From Citrus sinensis (taxonomy: Eukaryota > Streptophyta > Magnoliopsida > Sapindales > Rutaceae), in contig NC_068557.1 in the NCBI RefSeq assembly GCF_022201045.2, positions 32,589,501 to 32,653,500 on the forward strand: DNA of 64,000 bases, given 5' to 3'. Below, one piece after another: positions 12,976 to 25,376 of this stretch. Under the pieces are notes generated by a model. That model saw nothing but the letters and a program-made list of their open reading frames with translations. It had not been told where the DNA came from and did not search any database. Each line of letters begins with the position of its first letter. Position 1 is the first letter of the stretch. The translations under genes were made by a program, and so were the position numbers.

Positions 12976-13659
12976 ATGGATGAATTCAAGGAGTTGGAGC
13001 TTCAAGCTTTTGACGAGCACAGCCTGAAGTTGAACAAGAGCCGCTTCCTTAAAAGGCGTGTGCAACTTGTTGTCTCAGTCTCCATATTTTCTCTGATTCT
13101 TTGCTACTCCGCAGGCTTTCCTCAATCCTCCAATGTCTGTTTCTCCACGTTCCTTTTCTCATTCTTCACCCACACTCTCGAGAGGAAGTACGTGTTCCTC
13201 ATTTGCAATGGAATCCTTGCTCTTCTTGCGAAAACCAGCTTGGTCTCTTGCAGCACTTCGACACCAGCGTCGGCTTACGTCGCTGGTGATGATGGTGACG
13301 ATTCTCAGCGTCTTTCGGCTTCCGATTTATTGCGAGAGGTGGAAGCATCCGTTGATGTTAATAACGAACTTCCTCCCGCGGCAAATGGTGCACTTGTAGC
13401 TGAACAAGAACAAGAAGAAAGCGAATTGTTTGCAGAAGAAGTAATACAAGAGAAACAAAAAGAACAAGTCCAAGTCACAGAAGGCACTCAAGTTTCGATG
13501 CCAGAAGATGAAGAACCTGTGGTACCAGAAGAAGGGGCAAAAGCACAAGCAGTATATGAACCAACTACGGATGAGTTAAACAAGAAAATTGAAGAGTTTA
13601 TAAGGAAAATGAAGGAAGAAATCAGGATTGAAGCTCAACAACAGCTTATTGCAGTATAA
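12976..13659 (+). CDS. Plant membrane protein with acidic tail and DUF761-like end, 227 aa
   Basis: An intronless 227-residue frame. After a conserved-looking N-terminus (FDEHSLKLNKSRFLKRR) come two or three hydrophobic segments (about residues 30-46, 53-66 and 72-90) with basic residues between them, so the protein should be membrane-anchored. Residues 100-195 are hydrophilic, acidic and rich in E and Q, probably disordered. The C-terminus (about 196-222, DELNKKIEEFIRKMKEEIRI) is a short amphipathic helix resembling the DUF761 motif at the end of many plant proteins of unknown role. I do not recognise a characterised homologue and assign no function. The start is the first ATG after a stop-containing leader. 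Confidence 0.75.
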   Translation: MDEFKELELQAFDEHSLKLNKSRFLKRRVQLVVSVSIFSLILCYSAGFPQSSNVCFSTFLFSFFTHTLERKYVFLICNGILALLAKTSLVSCSTSTPASAYVAGDDGDDSQRLSASDLLREVEASVDVNNELPPAANGALVAEQEQEESELFAEEVIQEKQKEQVQVTEGTQVSMPEDEEPVVPEEGAKAQAVYEPTTDELNKKIEEFIRKMKEEIRIEAQQQLIAV

Positions 13660-16600
13660 TTTTCATTAATCTAAAATCAACAATTGCCAATCTGCTTTCT
13701 TTCCTTGTTTAAGATGACTAATTAGTAGTTACGCCTTCATGTTTTTATCTTATAATTAGTCCTTTCTGCTGTTGTTTGTTTGTAGAGTTTTGATCCCTTC
13801 TTCTATGTCATCTTTTTGGAAAGTTTAATGTGGATGCCGTGTACACATTTCTTTCATGCTATATTTCTAGCTAGTTTAATTAGCACTTCTTTAATAATTG
13901 TCTGTTCTTTTATTTCAATTATGTTAGCTAGATTACCGTATCTGTAAGGTAGCATTCTCCCGATACTTGATTTCCTTGAATTGCAGTGAGAATAAAATTA
14001 TACCTACTGTTACTTTTGGATGATTCGCGGCTTGAATTTTATGGAAAATACTAGAAAGAACGGCTTTACAAGTTAAAAAAGAAAAAAGAAAAAAAAAGTG
14101 AAGATCTGTTTACTACGATTCAATTATAATAACTAATTGGTCAAATCATTGTATTTTCACACAGAAGGTCAGGATGAAAACTAGTGTAATAAAGATACAT
14201 TTTCAAAGAAATATACCAGTGCAAAGAATATCCCCACTAACAAATATTGTTGTGCACATACATGATTTGAGCTTAATTGGACATATCTTTCATGTCATTC
14301 TTAATTTGATTCTTCCAACAGATGTTGTGATGAATTTTCTATTAAGATCGGTAGATTATAGCATGGAATCCTCCAGATCTAAACCTCAAACTTGAGAGGA
14401 AACCACCCTATAATACATGAAAGAAGAAAAAAAAAAATTGATAGATTCCGAATGAATTAGAAAAGAAAAAGTTCGTTTGACAGTGGCAAAAATGAGAACA
14501 AATCTTTATATGAAGTCATAAATCTTTTTCAAATGAATGATTTTGTAAGACCCACAAAGATATGCACCCATTGGAAATTATAAAGGAGAACCAGATTCTA
14601 AAGCCTATGCAAATTTCCATGATTTGCGAATATCATAATCAGGTATTAAAACCTCTTAAACCAGCTTTAATACACCCCTTTCGTTAAACCAACATACCTT
14701 TAATACACCTCTAATCCATGGACCAAAAAAATATAATTATACCAAATGACCCTGGCCGACTTTCCATATGCTTCCATTTCCATGAAGCCAAACACGCCCC
14801 TATGGCCCTCTCATGAACACGGAACACCACAAGCTTTTGCTCATAATGCAATTTTATTGTAGCCGCCCGACGCTTTAGCAAAATGTGGGCCCATCCCAGG
14901 TTTCTTTAGTTTCGAGCCTGGGACAGAGATATTAACAAAAGCTTGTTCGAGATACACAAAATATGATCATGGTCACGGACACCAAAAAAATTCAATTATA
15001 GAAGCATAATGCAAATTTTGAGAATGACAGTTTTTGGCAAAGCTAAAACGACAATCAACATTATATATTTAACAGCAGGTAAGTATTGCCATTTGTCATG
15101 AACCACTTTGTACAGAATGAAAACCGACCAGTCGATGAGGTTCTTACACTTATGTGGCTAGAACTTTGCAGCTTTTTTTATTGATCTCTTTTGACAAAAT
15201 TTAATTTACAAATATGAGGGACATTGGTCATGGACATTTTATTAGGGAGAGACCCTCTTCTGAATGAAAAATGAAGAGTATTGCGATTGAATCCATATCA
15301 TATCAAATGCATGGACCTGTCTATGGTGCGGACTCTGTAACTAACATCTCCCACCATCCGATTTCTATTGTTTAATTTCTCACTCCACCTTCAACCACAT
15401 CCAACGGCTGATGCTGCAGTCTGTAACTTACAGATTCTGTAAGCCAGCAAAGTCCCAAATGCATACCTGCAAAGTTGCAGGGAGTTATGGAGGGGAGAAA
15501 TGTAGAAAGGCTTCATAACCGCCAACTTGGAGAAACAAGTTCCATCCTGTCTGCAAATGGTGACAATTAAATTATTCAACTATGCAACACTTGAAAAAGA
15601 AAAGTGTTCAATCTTAAAAAGTAATGTAATGCTGATAGTACAAATATCAGTACAATTTTGCCCAAAACTTTAGGACTATGAAATTTGAAAATCATTCAGG
15701 TGGGTGAAAGCTAATCACCTTCTCTTTTTCTTTTTTCAGATTAGGGTAAAAGCTAATCACTCGGTAACGCTGAAATATGTCAGTGAAAATTTCATTTTGG
15801 TCCGTATGTCATGCCTTATTGCCATTCAATTTTTTGTTCCTGCAGATTCATAATTCAGTACCAAATGGCTCAAGTTGGTAAAACTGAAACTTGTATGGAG
15901 TTAAATTATTCATAAAAATGGCAACGACTATTACCAAGTCAAAATGCCAAGCTGCTCCTCTATCAATTTGATCCTCAAGTTCATTTGGACAAAAAACCTG
16001 TAAACATGGTGAAAGCCTGCATCATAAAAGCTCAAGTGAAAAAATACTTGCGTATAAATTTACAAAAGGTTGTGTAGCACATCCATCAGAAATTTTTTCC
16101 CAAGTTTTTAAAAGAATAAAGTTGTACTTGCTGTTAGCCTTGACCTTTAGAAACAGTAGACTATCTATAGCTGCCTGACTTCAACACTCTACAAAGGCAA
16201 AGAACAGTACCTCCATGTAATTACTATACTAACTAAAGTGAGTTGTGCCCATACTATCTTACCATTAATTCCACATCCAGAATACAGTGCAGCATCCTTA
16301 AAGTAATATACATCCACAGAGATCATGGAGCCACTCCACAATGTGCAGGATGTATAATATTTGACAGATAATTCTTGAAACAAATTATGAAAAAGAAAGT
16401 AATACATGATTACTTGCTGGACATTCCTTTATTCAACTTTCATCTGCTTCCCCTTTGAATCAAAGCAAGTAGCTTTTGTACAATCAACTCCTGGACCACT
16501 ACATTTAGGTTCTCCACATGAACAGAATGGAAGCATAATGAAGTATGCATGAAATATCATTATACTTTAAAACATTATCCAACCACATACTAAAAGCTGG

Positions 16601-16995
16601 TAAAATCAAAAGCACAAGAGCATAATGAATTAAATTAACTACTCTTCATTAATCCAAAAACATATCTAGAAACACGCATTAGAAATTTACAGAGTGCACC
16701 ACCTTAATAGAGACCTATCCCAATGCAACAACCTTTGCAGCCTCTACTACCCTTTCTTGATAGAAACCAGAATAGCCGGTTGGCAGCAGGACGATAATAC
16801 AGTCTACTACTTCCTTCTATGTAGCTCCTCCCAATATATACATGTGTCTGCTTGAAACAAACTATGAGAATGCACACTCATTCTAGCCCTGCTGGCATCG
16901 CCAGATAACATTTTCATTTAACCATCTAAGTTTTTTCACCCATTGGGTGATCACTTATCTATTTGCAACCATCCACACTTTCCATTGCTATAAAA
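13660..16995. other. Intergenic, no supported gene
   Basis: No convincing coding sequence or transposon end was found in 3.3 kb. The part nearest 16995 probably includes the 3' untranslated region of the FRS10-like gene. Several splice-like sites on the minus strand between 15400 and 16500 could belong to a spliced 3' UTR, but nothing supports this. Confidence 0.45.
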
Positions 16996-19241
16996 TCAAT
17001 CAGTTGGTGAAAGAGTAAAATCCATAGCAATTCCATCACTCTCTGGCATATCTCTAACCTCATTAAGAAGTCTTGTAAGCTCTTTTGTTAATTCTTTACG
17101 AATATAATCAGACCTCTCTTTTGTAATTGATGATTCTGCAAATAGTCTTTCAGTAAGGGAATGAAATTCTTGAATCCATTCTTCGTTCTGCTGAGCATCA
17201 TGATCATAAAAAAAGGCTAAAGAGCTTTCACGCAGCCATCTACTAGGAAAGTATTTCTCGGGAAGTTGGAAGTAGTTCTTTGTAATGAAAACACGAAAAG
17301 CATGTCTGCAGGGTATCCCTGAAGACTCAAATTCCTTACAAGAACAATGAAGCTGTTCATCATCTGGTATCCATATAACACGACGTTCTCCATCCATCTT
17401 CTTGAAATGGTGCACAAGATATGTTCCATTAGCCAATTCAGATGCACTATACTGCATAGCTAGAACCAGTTCACGTTGAAAAGCATTGAAGGCAAAAGGT
17501 GTAAGAGTCCTACGAGCTTGCTCTTCAATGGGGATGCATGTTTTCATATGCATGTACTGCATCTCTTGACGTGGCTGGTTTTGTAGATTGGAAAAGATAC
17601 CAACCTGCAAGAATTCCAAGAAAAACTATAAACAATCTACACATGAAAATCAATTCAAGCATTGCCCAAAAAAATAAAGAAAATGATATACCTGCTCAAA
17701 AAAGCTACGTAAACATGTTTGAGCAGCAAAAATTCTTTTCAAGAATGCATCTACAGACTTTAAATAAGCTGGTGTTGCCATCCGAGCAAGAAAATAGCCT
17801 CTTATGTAGGAAAGTGCCCAAGATGTCCGGATAGAATAAAGTAAAGCAATGTGCCTATCTGAACCAAGTCCAAACATGGAAACCATTTGACTCCATTGGA
17901 GTTCAAAATCTTCTGTACTCTCCACATGGCATAATGCATCAAACTCAGATTTGAATTCTGAAAACTGAGATCCCAGCAAGAGCGAGAACCAGCCAGATAA
18001 CTTGGGGAGAATATTACATACAGATATTACATGTCTAGTGTTCGGTAATGCACTTCTTATAGCATCTCCAAGCCCTGGATCAAGATCAGTTAGAATTGTC
18101 TTCGGACATCTTCCTTTCATAAAATGAACAAAGGTCTGCAACAAAAAGCGAAGATATAAAATTGCTAAATGAAAGATATTTGAAGAAACGTTTAGTTTAA
18201 AAGACTTTGGCAGTAAACCTGCAAGGCCCAAGCAAAGGAACGGAGTGTTTCATCCTGCAACAGAGCTACCCCAAACAATATTGTTCTTCCGTTGCTGTCA
18301 ATCCCAAGCCAAGCTCCAAAAATCAGACCATAAGTTATAGACCTATAAGTTGTGTCAAAATAAACCACATCACCTAACATGGCATATGCATGAATAGAGC
18401 CAGGAAAAGACCAGGCAATGTTCTCAACTTTATTGTTCTCATCGACTGTAAAATCATAAACAAAGTATTCATCAGTCTCGTTTGTAGCCTTGCAGATGTC
18501 TAGTAGTTCCATTGTGTCAGTCTCTCTTTTCTCAGTAAGTAAAGCATCATTTTCTTGAACAGCTCTTCTACGGTTTTGAACAAAGTTCCTAACATCCCTT
18601 TCCAGGAAAGGCAACTGTCCACCTTGAATCCCTTTCTCCAACTCCAACACCTTTACTATACGATGTATTGGAAACCCAGCTTTGGAAAGTAATAGAATTC
18701 TCTCTTGATCGGCCTCCTGAATCTTCCTATAAGCAGGCAAGAATCTCACTTGGTCGCTTTCCAAAAGTTCATGATTATGAACATTACTAAATTGCACAAC
18801 AAACCATTGAGAAACTCCTTCAACTACTTCCTTCGACAAGTACATCTTTGCATCACATCCACACCGCACGGACTTCCTATCCCTATGGTGTTCACCACCA
18901 GGCTTCTTCCTCATAGGAGCAAACCCCGAACGATAACAAACAAAATCACGTTTATATACACCCAATTGGGGGCTCAATCTTGACCTTTCTTTCCTAACAG
19001 AGAATCCACTTTTTCTAGCAAAATTACCATAATACTCAAATGCATCATCATCACTCTTAAACACCATTCCTACGTAGGGCGCAACCATAGATTCATTCAA
19101 TGAATTTTCATCATTTTTAGCCAATTGAGATGCTACTGATGTCTCTTCAGAATCTCCTTCATGAGAAACATAACATTTCCAATCGCCACATGGACATTGT
19201 TGCCTCCTCATCCATATATTTTTTGAAGTTAGCAATGCCAT
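16996..19241 (-). CDS. FRS10: FAR1-RELATED SEQUENCE 10-like transcription factor
   Basis: Three exons on the minus strand (19241-18219, 18135-17692, 17604-16996) join in phase 0 to give 691 residues, close to Arabidopsis FRS10. FAR1/FHY3-family proteins are nuclear regulators domesticated from Mutator-like transposases. Domains: an N-terminal RRQQCPCGDWKCY motif (13-24); a FAR1 DNA-binding region (about 56-160) with candidate zinc ligands C102, C128, C130, H155 and H157; a MULE transposase core (about 255-400) containing FDTTYRS and LTDLDPGL; and a SWIM zinc finger with C576, C578, C588 and H590. The splice sites are CAG/GTTTAC to TGCAG and CAG/GTATAT to TGCAG. The frame is intact. FRS10 is chosen over other FRS members from overall sequence memory, especially the N-terminus. 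Confidence 0.9.
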
Positions 19242-22167
19242 TAAATAACACTATATGTACACCTCTTTACAACCAAAGAAACTCAAATATCGAAGTCCCC
19301 CACTAGCATGCACTATAAACCCTTGAAAACCAAAAATTAAATTAAATTAAATTAAGAAGAATACATTGAAAAGGGTTTATTTGTTCTATCAAATAATTAA
19401 CTTTATGCATATCCATTAGAGCTAAGAGTTATATATGCAACTAGGGATCAAATTTAATTGAGTTTTGTGTTGAAAATTACAGTAAAATAAAAACAAAGAG
19501 AGAAAAAATAAAAATAAAAAGAACAAAGAAAGGGATTAAGCTTTAATAAGATGAAGGTTTGCAAGATCCAGATTATATGAAATAACCAGCAGATAAAGGA
19601 AAAAACTACTTACCAGTGAAAGAGATGGAAGGGCTTAAACCCTCGCTCTTGCAGTCTTGCTGTGCTTCTACTTCAGCTCGTAAGTTTCTTTGTTTTTGGG
19701 GATAATTATTTCCGGTTCCCTGACTTTTAAACAAATTCCATATAAATCATATAACTTGAATTTTTCACAGGTTAATAAGCCATCAATCAAATCAATTACA
19801 TAATATACGTAGTTAACTGTTGTTATACTTTAAATATTTTAAACAAATAAATAAAATTCTTGAGTAAGTCGGCTTTAAATCATAGATTTGTAACTCATTG
19901 GTAACTCATGTGTCCAATAGATTGATATAATTCTTGGGCGTATGAGTTCAAGTCCCAATAATTGTTGGGACTCAACTCCCTTTTGATAGAGGTTTATTTG
20001 ACTCCCCGTTTTAGGGGTATAATAGATTTCCCTCTCGTATTAAAGTGAGAGTTGTTGTTCGGGCTGTGTCATCTTAGAATTATAAAGGAGAGTTCTGATT
20101 GATGTCTGGTTGTAAAATATTAGTAAATTTCTTATTGTAACATATCAGTATATAAAAAATAATAATAATTTTTTTTAATAATTCTAATGCATGGAATTCA
20201 ATGCTTCTGCTAAGTTGGATTACAGGCTAGCGATTAAATAGTTACAATACAAAGATTAAAAAGCTTGATATACAAATGGTAATTTTCCTCATTTATTCAT
20301 TCTAATGATCTTCTAGTTACACAAGAGTGAGTATCAATTGATATACCGGGGTTTATTGAATAATCAATGCCTAACAGCTAGAGAGAATTCTTTGAGGTTA
20401 GTTTCAAATAAATTTATATAATATTATCTGTATATTGTGTACTATACTTCGTATGATGTTGTATCTTAATGGTGGCTTTTGAGGGTTGAAGGAATTAAAT
20501 GCAGTTGGATGTTATTACCCATTGAGTAATACTTTTCACACCCCTTTAATATCTTTATAAAACTTTATTTTTTTAATCATAATTTTATTGTCGGGAGAAC
20601 AAATCATGAATCCTAAGGTCCTAGCTGTCTTTAAATGATTAAATCCTAATATATGATATAAATATTTTTTTATGGATTCATAATAAGCTTGAATTGGTGA
20701 AGAAGCAAATTACTTATGAAATAGTATGTTTACTATTGTGATATGATTGTGAAGTATCTTAAGTGCTCTTTATCTTATTTCTCATTCTCTGAGCTGAATG
20801 TGATTACAAATGATGATTACTACTTATACTTAATGAAGCATATCAAATGGTCGTGCATTTAGCAACACACTTTTCGAATTTTAAGGTGTTGTGAACATGA
20901 CATTTTATAAATTGACTAGTGTAATGCACAACTCATAATATATTTGAAGAGGTGTGAGACGCGCACACTACAAATTATGTATCTACGTTTGTAATTCACT
21001 TCCTAAAGTTATTAGTGTGAAACACATAATATTTTTATCAACTGAGGAATAAATATATCTCGCAACATTTATAAATTAATTAATTTATTCTAGATGGTAG
21101 TAAAATTCAATTAACACTATTAGAATGCTTTGACATAATTTTCATCAAAGAAATAGCTAAAAATATAAAATGGTGTGGTTTTGTTGGAGTTTTAAAAGGA
21201 TGTTAGGAGCTGCACTCAAACCCATTTCGTTTACGGGTTGGGCCAGCTTGTCCATTCAACTGCCTGAGGTCCAAAATTGTTGGGTTTTCTCTGGGGTGGC
21301 CCACTCTTGAATTTCAAAGGAAAAGAAAAGTTTTGAGTGAGAAAAAAACCTGAATATCCTGATTTCGTGGTCGTATGTATCGGGTTTATATTGACTTGAT
21401 ATTAGCCCGCCTAATAAATAATTGAAACATCATGTTACAAAATGTTGAATTCTCCCATATTCATACTCATGCCACTTCTTGGTATATATCGATTTGACAT
21501 TCATACAAACTCCTAAATTATAGCAAAACTTCCCCTCCAACTTGATTACAGTGCCGCAGAATCTTTAATTTACATGGCTCAGTAAATGGGAAAGATCAGC
21601 AAGGAAGATGTTTCGCTCTCGACGGCTTAATGCAGATCAATCAGGAACTTTGATAGCTGCGCATGATATAAAAGTCATCACAACCATGTATTTCCAAAAA
21701 GCTATCACAGTCATCTTAATCACAAATCAAACTGAAAACATCTCGATAGCGTTTATCTTGATTAATGAGGTGTCATTATGAATAATAAGGGACTTTTAAT
21801 TTCGCTATCCATTCACAGAAGATATATTTGCAGATTTCAGTGGAACTTATATGAAGTTTCAATTGATGTCGAAAATTTCATCTTACGTTGGTCTCATGTT
21901 TGATATGATCAATAAACTGTCGATAAAACTATGAAAACAAGATAACATATTGGTATTGACGAATAGTCTAGTGTTTTGACAATATGTTATAAGAAGGCAA
22001 GTGAAGTAAAGATGTATACAGATGGAGGCCAATAGTTAAAGAGCATCAAACATATTTAATTTCGTGAGCCTATATGTATATACATGTATGTTTCTGAGAT
22101 TGAGATTGAGAGATGGATCAACCCCATTTATTAATTTATTGATACTTGTTAGTGTTAGCGTGGCCCA
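19242..22167. other. Intergenic, FRS10-like upstream region and AT-rich DNA
   Basis: The first 450 bp are the probable promoter and leader of the FRS10-like gene. A tRNA-like SINE candidate lies at about 19900-20170. No gene was found in the remainder. Confidence 0.5.
19900..20170 (+). mobile_element. Probable tRNA-derived SINE
   Basis: The segment contains an A-box-like GGTAACTCATGTG and, about 50 bp on, a good B box GAGTTCAAGTCCC, the spacing of an internal RNA polymerase III promoter. The 3' end runs into an AT-rich AAAAAATAATAATAATT tail. I could not define a target-site duplication, so the ends are approximate. Confidence 0.4.
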
Positions 22168-22437
22168 TTAATGCTCTGATCGCCCTGCTCCTGCCACATA
22201 ATCTAGGAGTCCTTCACCAGCCCGTTCACCATGAGCTTCGTTTGCCAGCTGAGAAAGGCCACCAAAGGCGATTATTAACAGCAAGAACACTGTGGTTGAT
22301 GCGATAAGAGGCCAAAAATATGCCAGAATGGTGAGCATACGGGGGGCACCATATGACAATAACCCAAGAATTAATGAAACAACTACAGCTACACTAAATT
22401 GGTATCTGTATTGCATAAGCTTTGGCGTAATATCCAT
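22168..22437 (-). CDS. Small two-helix membrane protein, 89 aa
   Basis: An intronless 89-residue frame. Two hydrophobic helices are clear: about residues 13-30 and 35-60. They are joined by a short GAPR loop, and a hydrophilic tail with GERAGEGLLDYVAG follows. Similar short proteins are widespread in plants but I know of no assigned function, and organelle targeting cannot be judged. The start ATG is followed by DITPKLMQYRYQF, a short cytosolic-type head rather than a signal peptide. Upstream on the same strand lie a CT/GA-rich tract (22493-22510) and a TATATATATA run (22534-22544) that could be the core promoter. The frame length, two clean helices and upstream promoter-like sequence favour a real gene. 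Confidence 0.7.
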   Translation of the reverse strand: MDITPKLMQYRYQFSVAVVVSLILGLLSYGAPRMLTILAYFWPLIASTTVFLLLIIAFGGLSQLANEAHGERAGEGLLDYVAGAGRSEH

Positions 22438-25376
22438 GGTTTAGAAGAGTATTACAACAGCTCAATACTGAAATGTGATTATCATCAGCCCTCTCTCTCT
22501 CTCCCTCTCTTTAAATAGTACCACCTTTTGTGTATATATATATTGTTCAAAGCTTGCTTTGTCGTTCTCTCTAAAAGTTTCCTAAGTGGATTCCTCCTGT
22601 TTCCTAAACAATCCACCCTCTAGTTTTGTCCATGTTTCTCTAATTACTGAAATACCCTTCTTCTTCTGGCAAGCCAAGGTTGAAGTTGCTAGATATCAAC
22701 TACCACGCAGAGTTGAAGTCGTTGCGATAAATGATACAATTTGTGTTTTGGAACTGCATTTTCTTTGTTTCAAAACAAAATTTGGGCAGGCGGCGGTGAG
22801 CATTTTTGGTGCAATGGCAGAATAGTCATTGCAAGTAAGACCGATGGAATGTTTTGGTATATATTCTTGAATTGATCGGCTACTTTTCCATTTTTCATGC
22901 GACGAAGAGGAAGGAAAGGCATAACTTCTTTTGTCTTCATTCTTCAATGTGTGCGCTTTATGAGTTTCATCAACAGATTGGCTAATCGGTGGGTGAAGAA
23001 AATGTGAGTCATCTTATTCTTTTATATGTTAAAGCTATGGAAAGTATAACTTTGCGGGAAGATTTCTGATCCCATTAATTTATTTCTTATTCTTCCACTT
23101 GTGGATTTTTTGACTTTACTAAGTTCTTGAAACTTGAAAGATAATTTCGAAGAAGAGTGAAGCTACGGGCTCTCTCTCTCTCTTTTCTTTTAACACTGAG
23201 ATATAAATATTACAAATCAGAAATTTATTCTAATGAAAAATTACATCAAGTATGTTATGATATAATCTAAAATTCTAAACCCATGAATCTGAAAGAAAAA
23301 TCTACTCCATCCATGTCATTGGGAACCTCGCTACCATTACTCAATTTTCTAATGCTACAGTGAAGTGTGGTCAGGAATTTTATGAAGTGCTTTAAGTTTT
23401 AGTTATGCCCTCTCTTTTAATAAAATAAAAAATTGGACCAACTGTTCTTTGTTGGACTGTGTGATCCACTGGAGCCCAACAGTTTAGAGAACTACTAGGC
23501 TCAGCCATAAATGGGCCCTTCAGCTGGCAGCAACCCATAACTGAGAGTTTATTTGAAACCAATATACACAGAACACCATTTTGGGGACGATTTTGAGGGC
23601 ACGACAGAAAATGTCCGGGCGTGGCTGAAATAACCTAATGCATTAAGGTACTTTTTACGATTGAGGTGATATAACTCTTAAGATACAGTTGTTGTGAAAA
23701 AATAGTTGTAATTATGAAATAAAAATTAATAATATGTAGTAAATATAAATTTTAACAAAATTATTAAAAATATAATAAAATTTTTATCATACAAATGAAA
23801 AATCATATCAACATAACATCCAACTTGTAGCAGTTAGTGTTTATCAAACACTTTACTACTGTATTTTTTAAACTATAACTGTCCAATTTTAATCTTAAAT
23901 GCACCTTAAGGATGAAACTTTCGAGTACTTTATTTTCAAATACTTACCTACCCAAATCCAACTCGGAACACACAATGAAGACAATTCTTTCAAATATTAG
24001 CTTGAACTCACATCACATCACTTCATCAAAACAAAGTGGATTGTGAAGAATTCAATTAAGTAATGATTAACATAATATAAAACCCCTACAATCTAGCTTA
24101 ATTAAATCAAAAACTCCTCTGACTCTTTTGGTGCTATCTGGGTCTGGTCATAGCCCTTATGAGTTCTTTACTCTGAGGCTCAATTAGGTAGTGGTGGCGT
24201 TGTTGTTGTTGTAGGTAGCGAAAGTAGACACTTCCATTTGTCCTCTAAAAATAATTATATTCAAGAATTTGCCAAATGGCTAAAAGTGCTTGCACAAGCA
24301 CTTAGTAGCTGGATAGCTTCATGTGATTTTCTTTTATTCGTTCATCATATATACTTTAAAGCAAAGATGTGAAGCATTCTCAGCAGATTTTTTTTTCCTT
24401 TTTTTCATTTTTATTTTAAAGTTTGTTCTTGAAAGCCACTTTAGTTTGTCACTTTCATTTAAGAGTCGTCAACACCTCATTTTGATTTGCTTAGGTTCAA
24501 AAACATGCTCGAGTGACGCCCACTAAGTTAATTTAAAGGCATGGTTTATGCAGGATTTAGCGCTTAAGAAAAACTTGATTAGTTAGTCTGAAATAAAAAT
24601 TTCTAGAGGGTTTCCTTTTTATCTTGAATAAAAGCAGATATACATATCTTTCATTGACGCTATCTTTGATAAAGAATCTTTGAAGGCATTCATTACACTA
24701 GACTTGTTTTCTTTTTTTATTTTTATGGCCGAAGTTGTATAAATAAATAAACCATATGAGAATCAAATGACACCTACCACTTTTCTGTCTATCACATTCA
24801 CCAAACAAAAGAGAAAGGGCCTCAATTGATCTAATGGGAATGTAAAATTATGTGCAAAATTCCGATTCTCCGGCTTCGGTTGGCCAGGTTTGAGGCCAAC
24901 AAATGGCATATATATCCAACCAATACACTTTCGGGTACGTTTGTTGAATAATCCAAATGCATTTGCACAACTGGATTAGGTGAACGAATAGGTGGTGATG
25001 GTGCTACAAAAATTGACACTTAATATTTGCAATCAGAACCGTTGAGCAGGATAATTTATTTGTTTAAAAAATTTACAATAGATAGTGCTTTAGGCTTATC
25101 ATTGCAGTTAAGAAACTAAAACGTTTTAAAATCAATATCAAGATCACAAAAGAAAGTAACCGTTATTGTCAAAATGAAAGAGCCGGCTTGGCCGGTTCTC
25201 ATGAAATGTAACTATCGATATTGCTTAAGAGTAAGGGAAGAGCCTCCCTCTCTTTGCAGTCAATTCCTTAAAGGAATGGACTCTCTCCATGTTTCACAGA
25301 AAACCCTCTTATAAACCCCAGCGTCTTCTTCTTCTCCATGCCATATTTTCGTGCATTGTACTAAGATAGCCAAAAG
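22438..25376. other. Intergenic, no supported gene
   Basis: Apart from the MITE at about 23643-23910 and CT-rich tracts (22493-22510, 23172-23190), no gene or repeat was recognised. The last 200 bp are the probable leader and promoter of the MAP70-5-like gene. Confidence 0.5.
23643..23910. mobile_element. MITE, TTAAGG-ended family, copy A
   Basis: The ends form an inverted repeat: left TTAAGGTACTTTTTACGATT, right (reverse complement) TTAAGGTGCATTTAAGATT. The interior shares ATATGTAGTAAATATAAATT and AATATAATAAA-type segments with copies near 32527 and 33299. A hAT-like origin is possible from the GTGTTTGGTAAA-like end motif, but no clean target duplication is seen. Confidence 0.5.

Noticed and set aside
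15391-16407. Minus-strand short frames with splice-like borders downstream of the FRS10-like gene
   Set aside because: No protein similarity; at most a spliced 3' UTR, which sequence alone cannot show.
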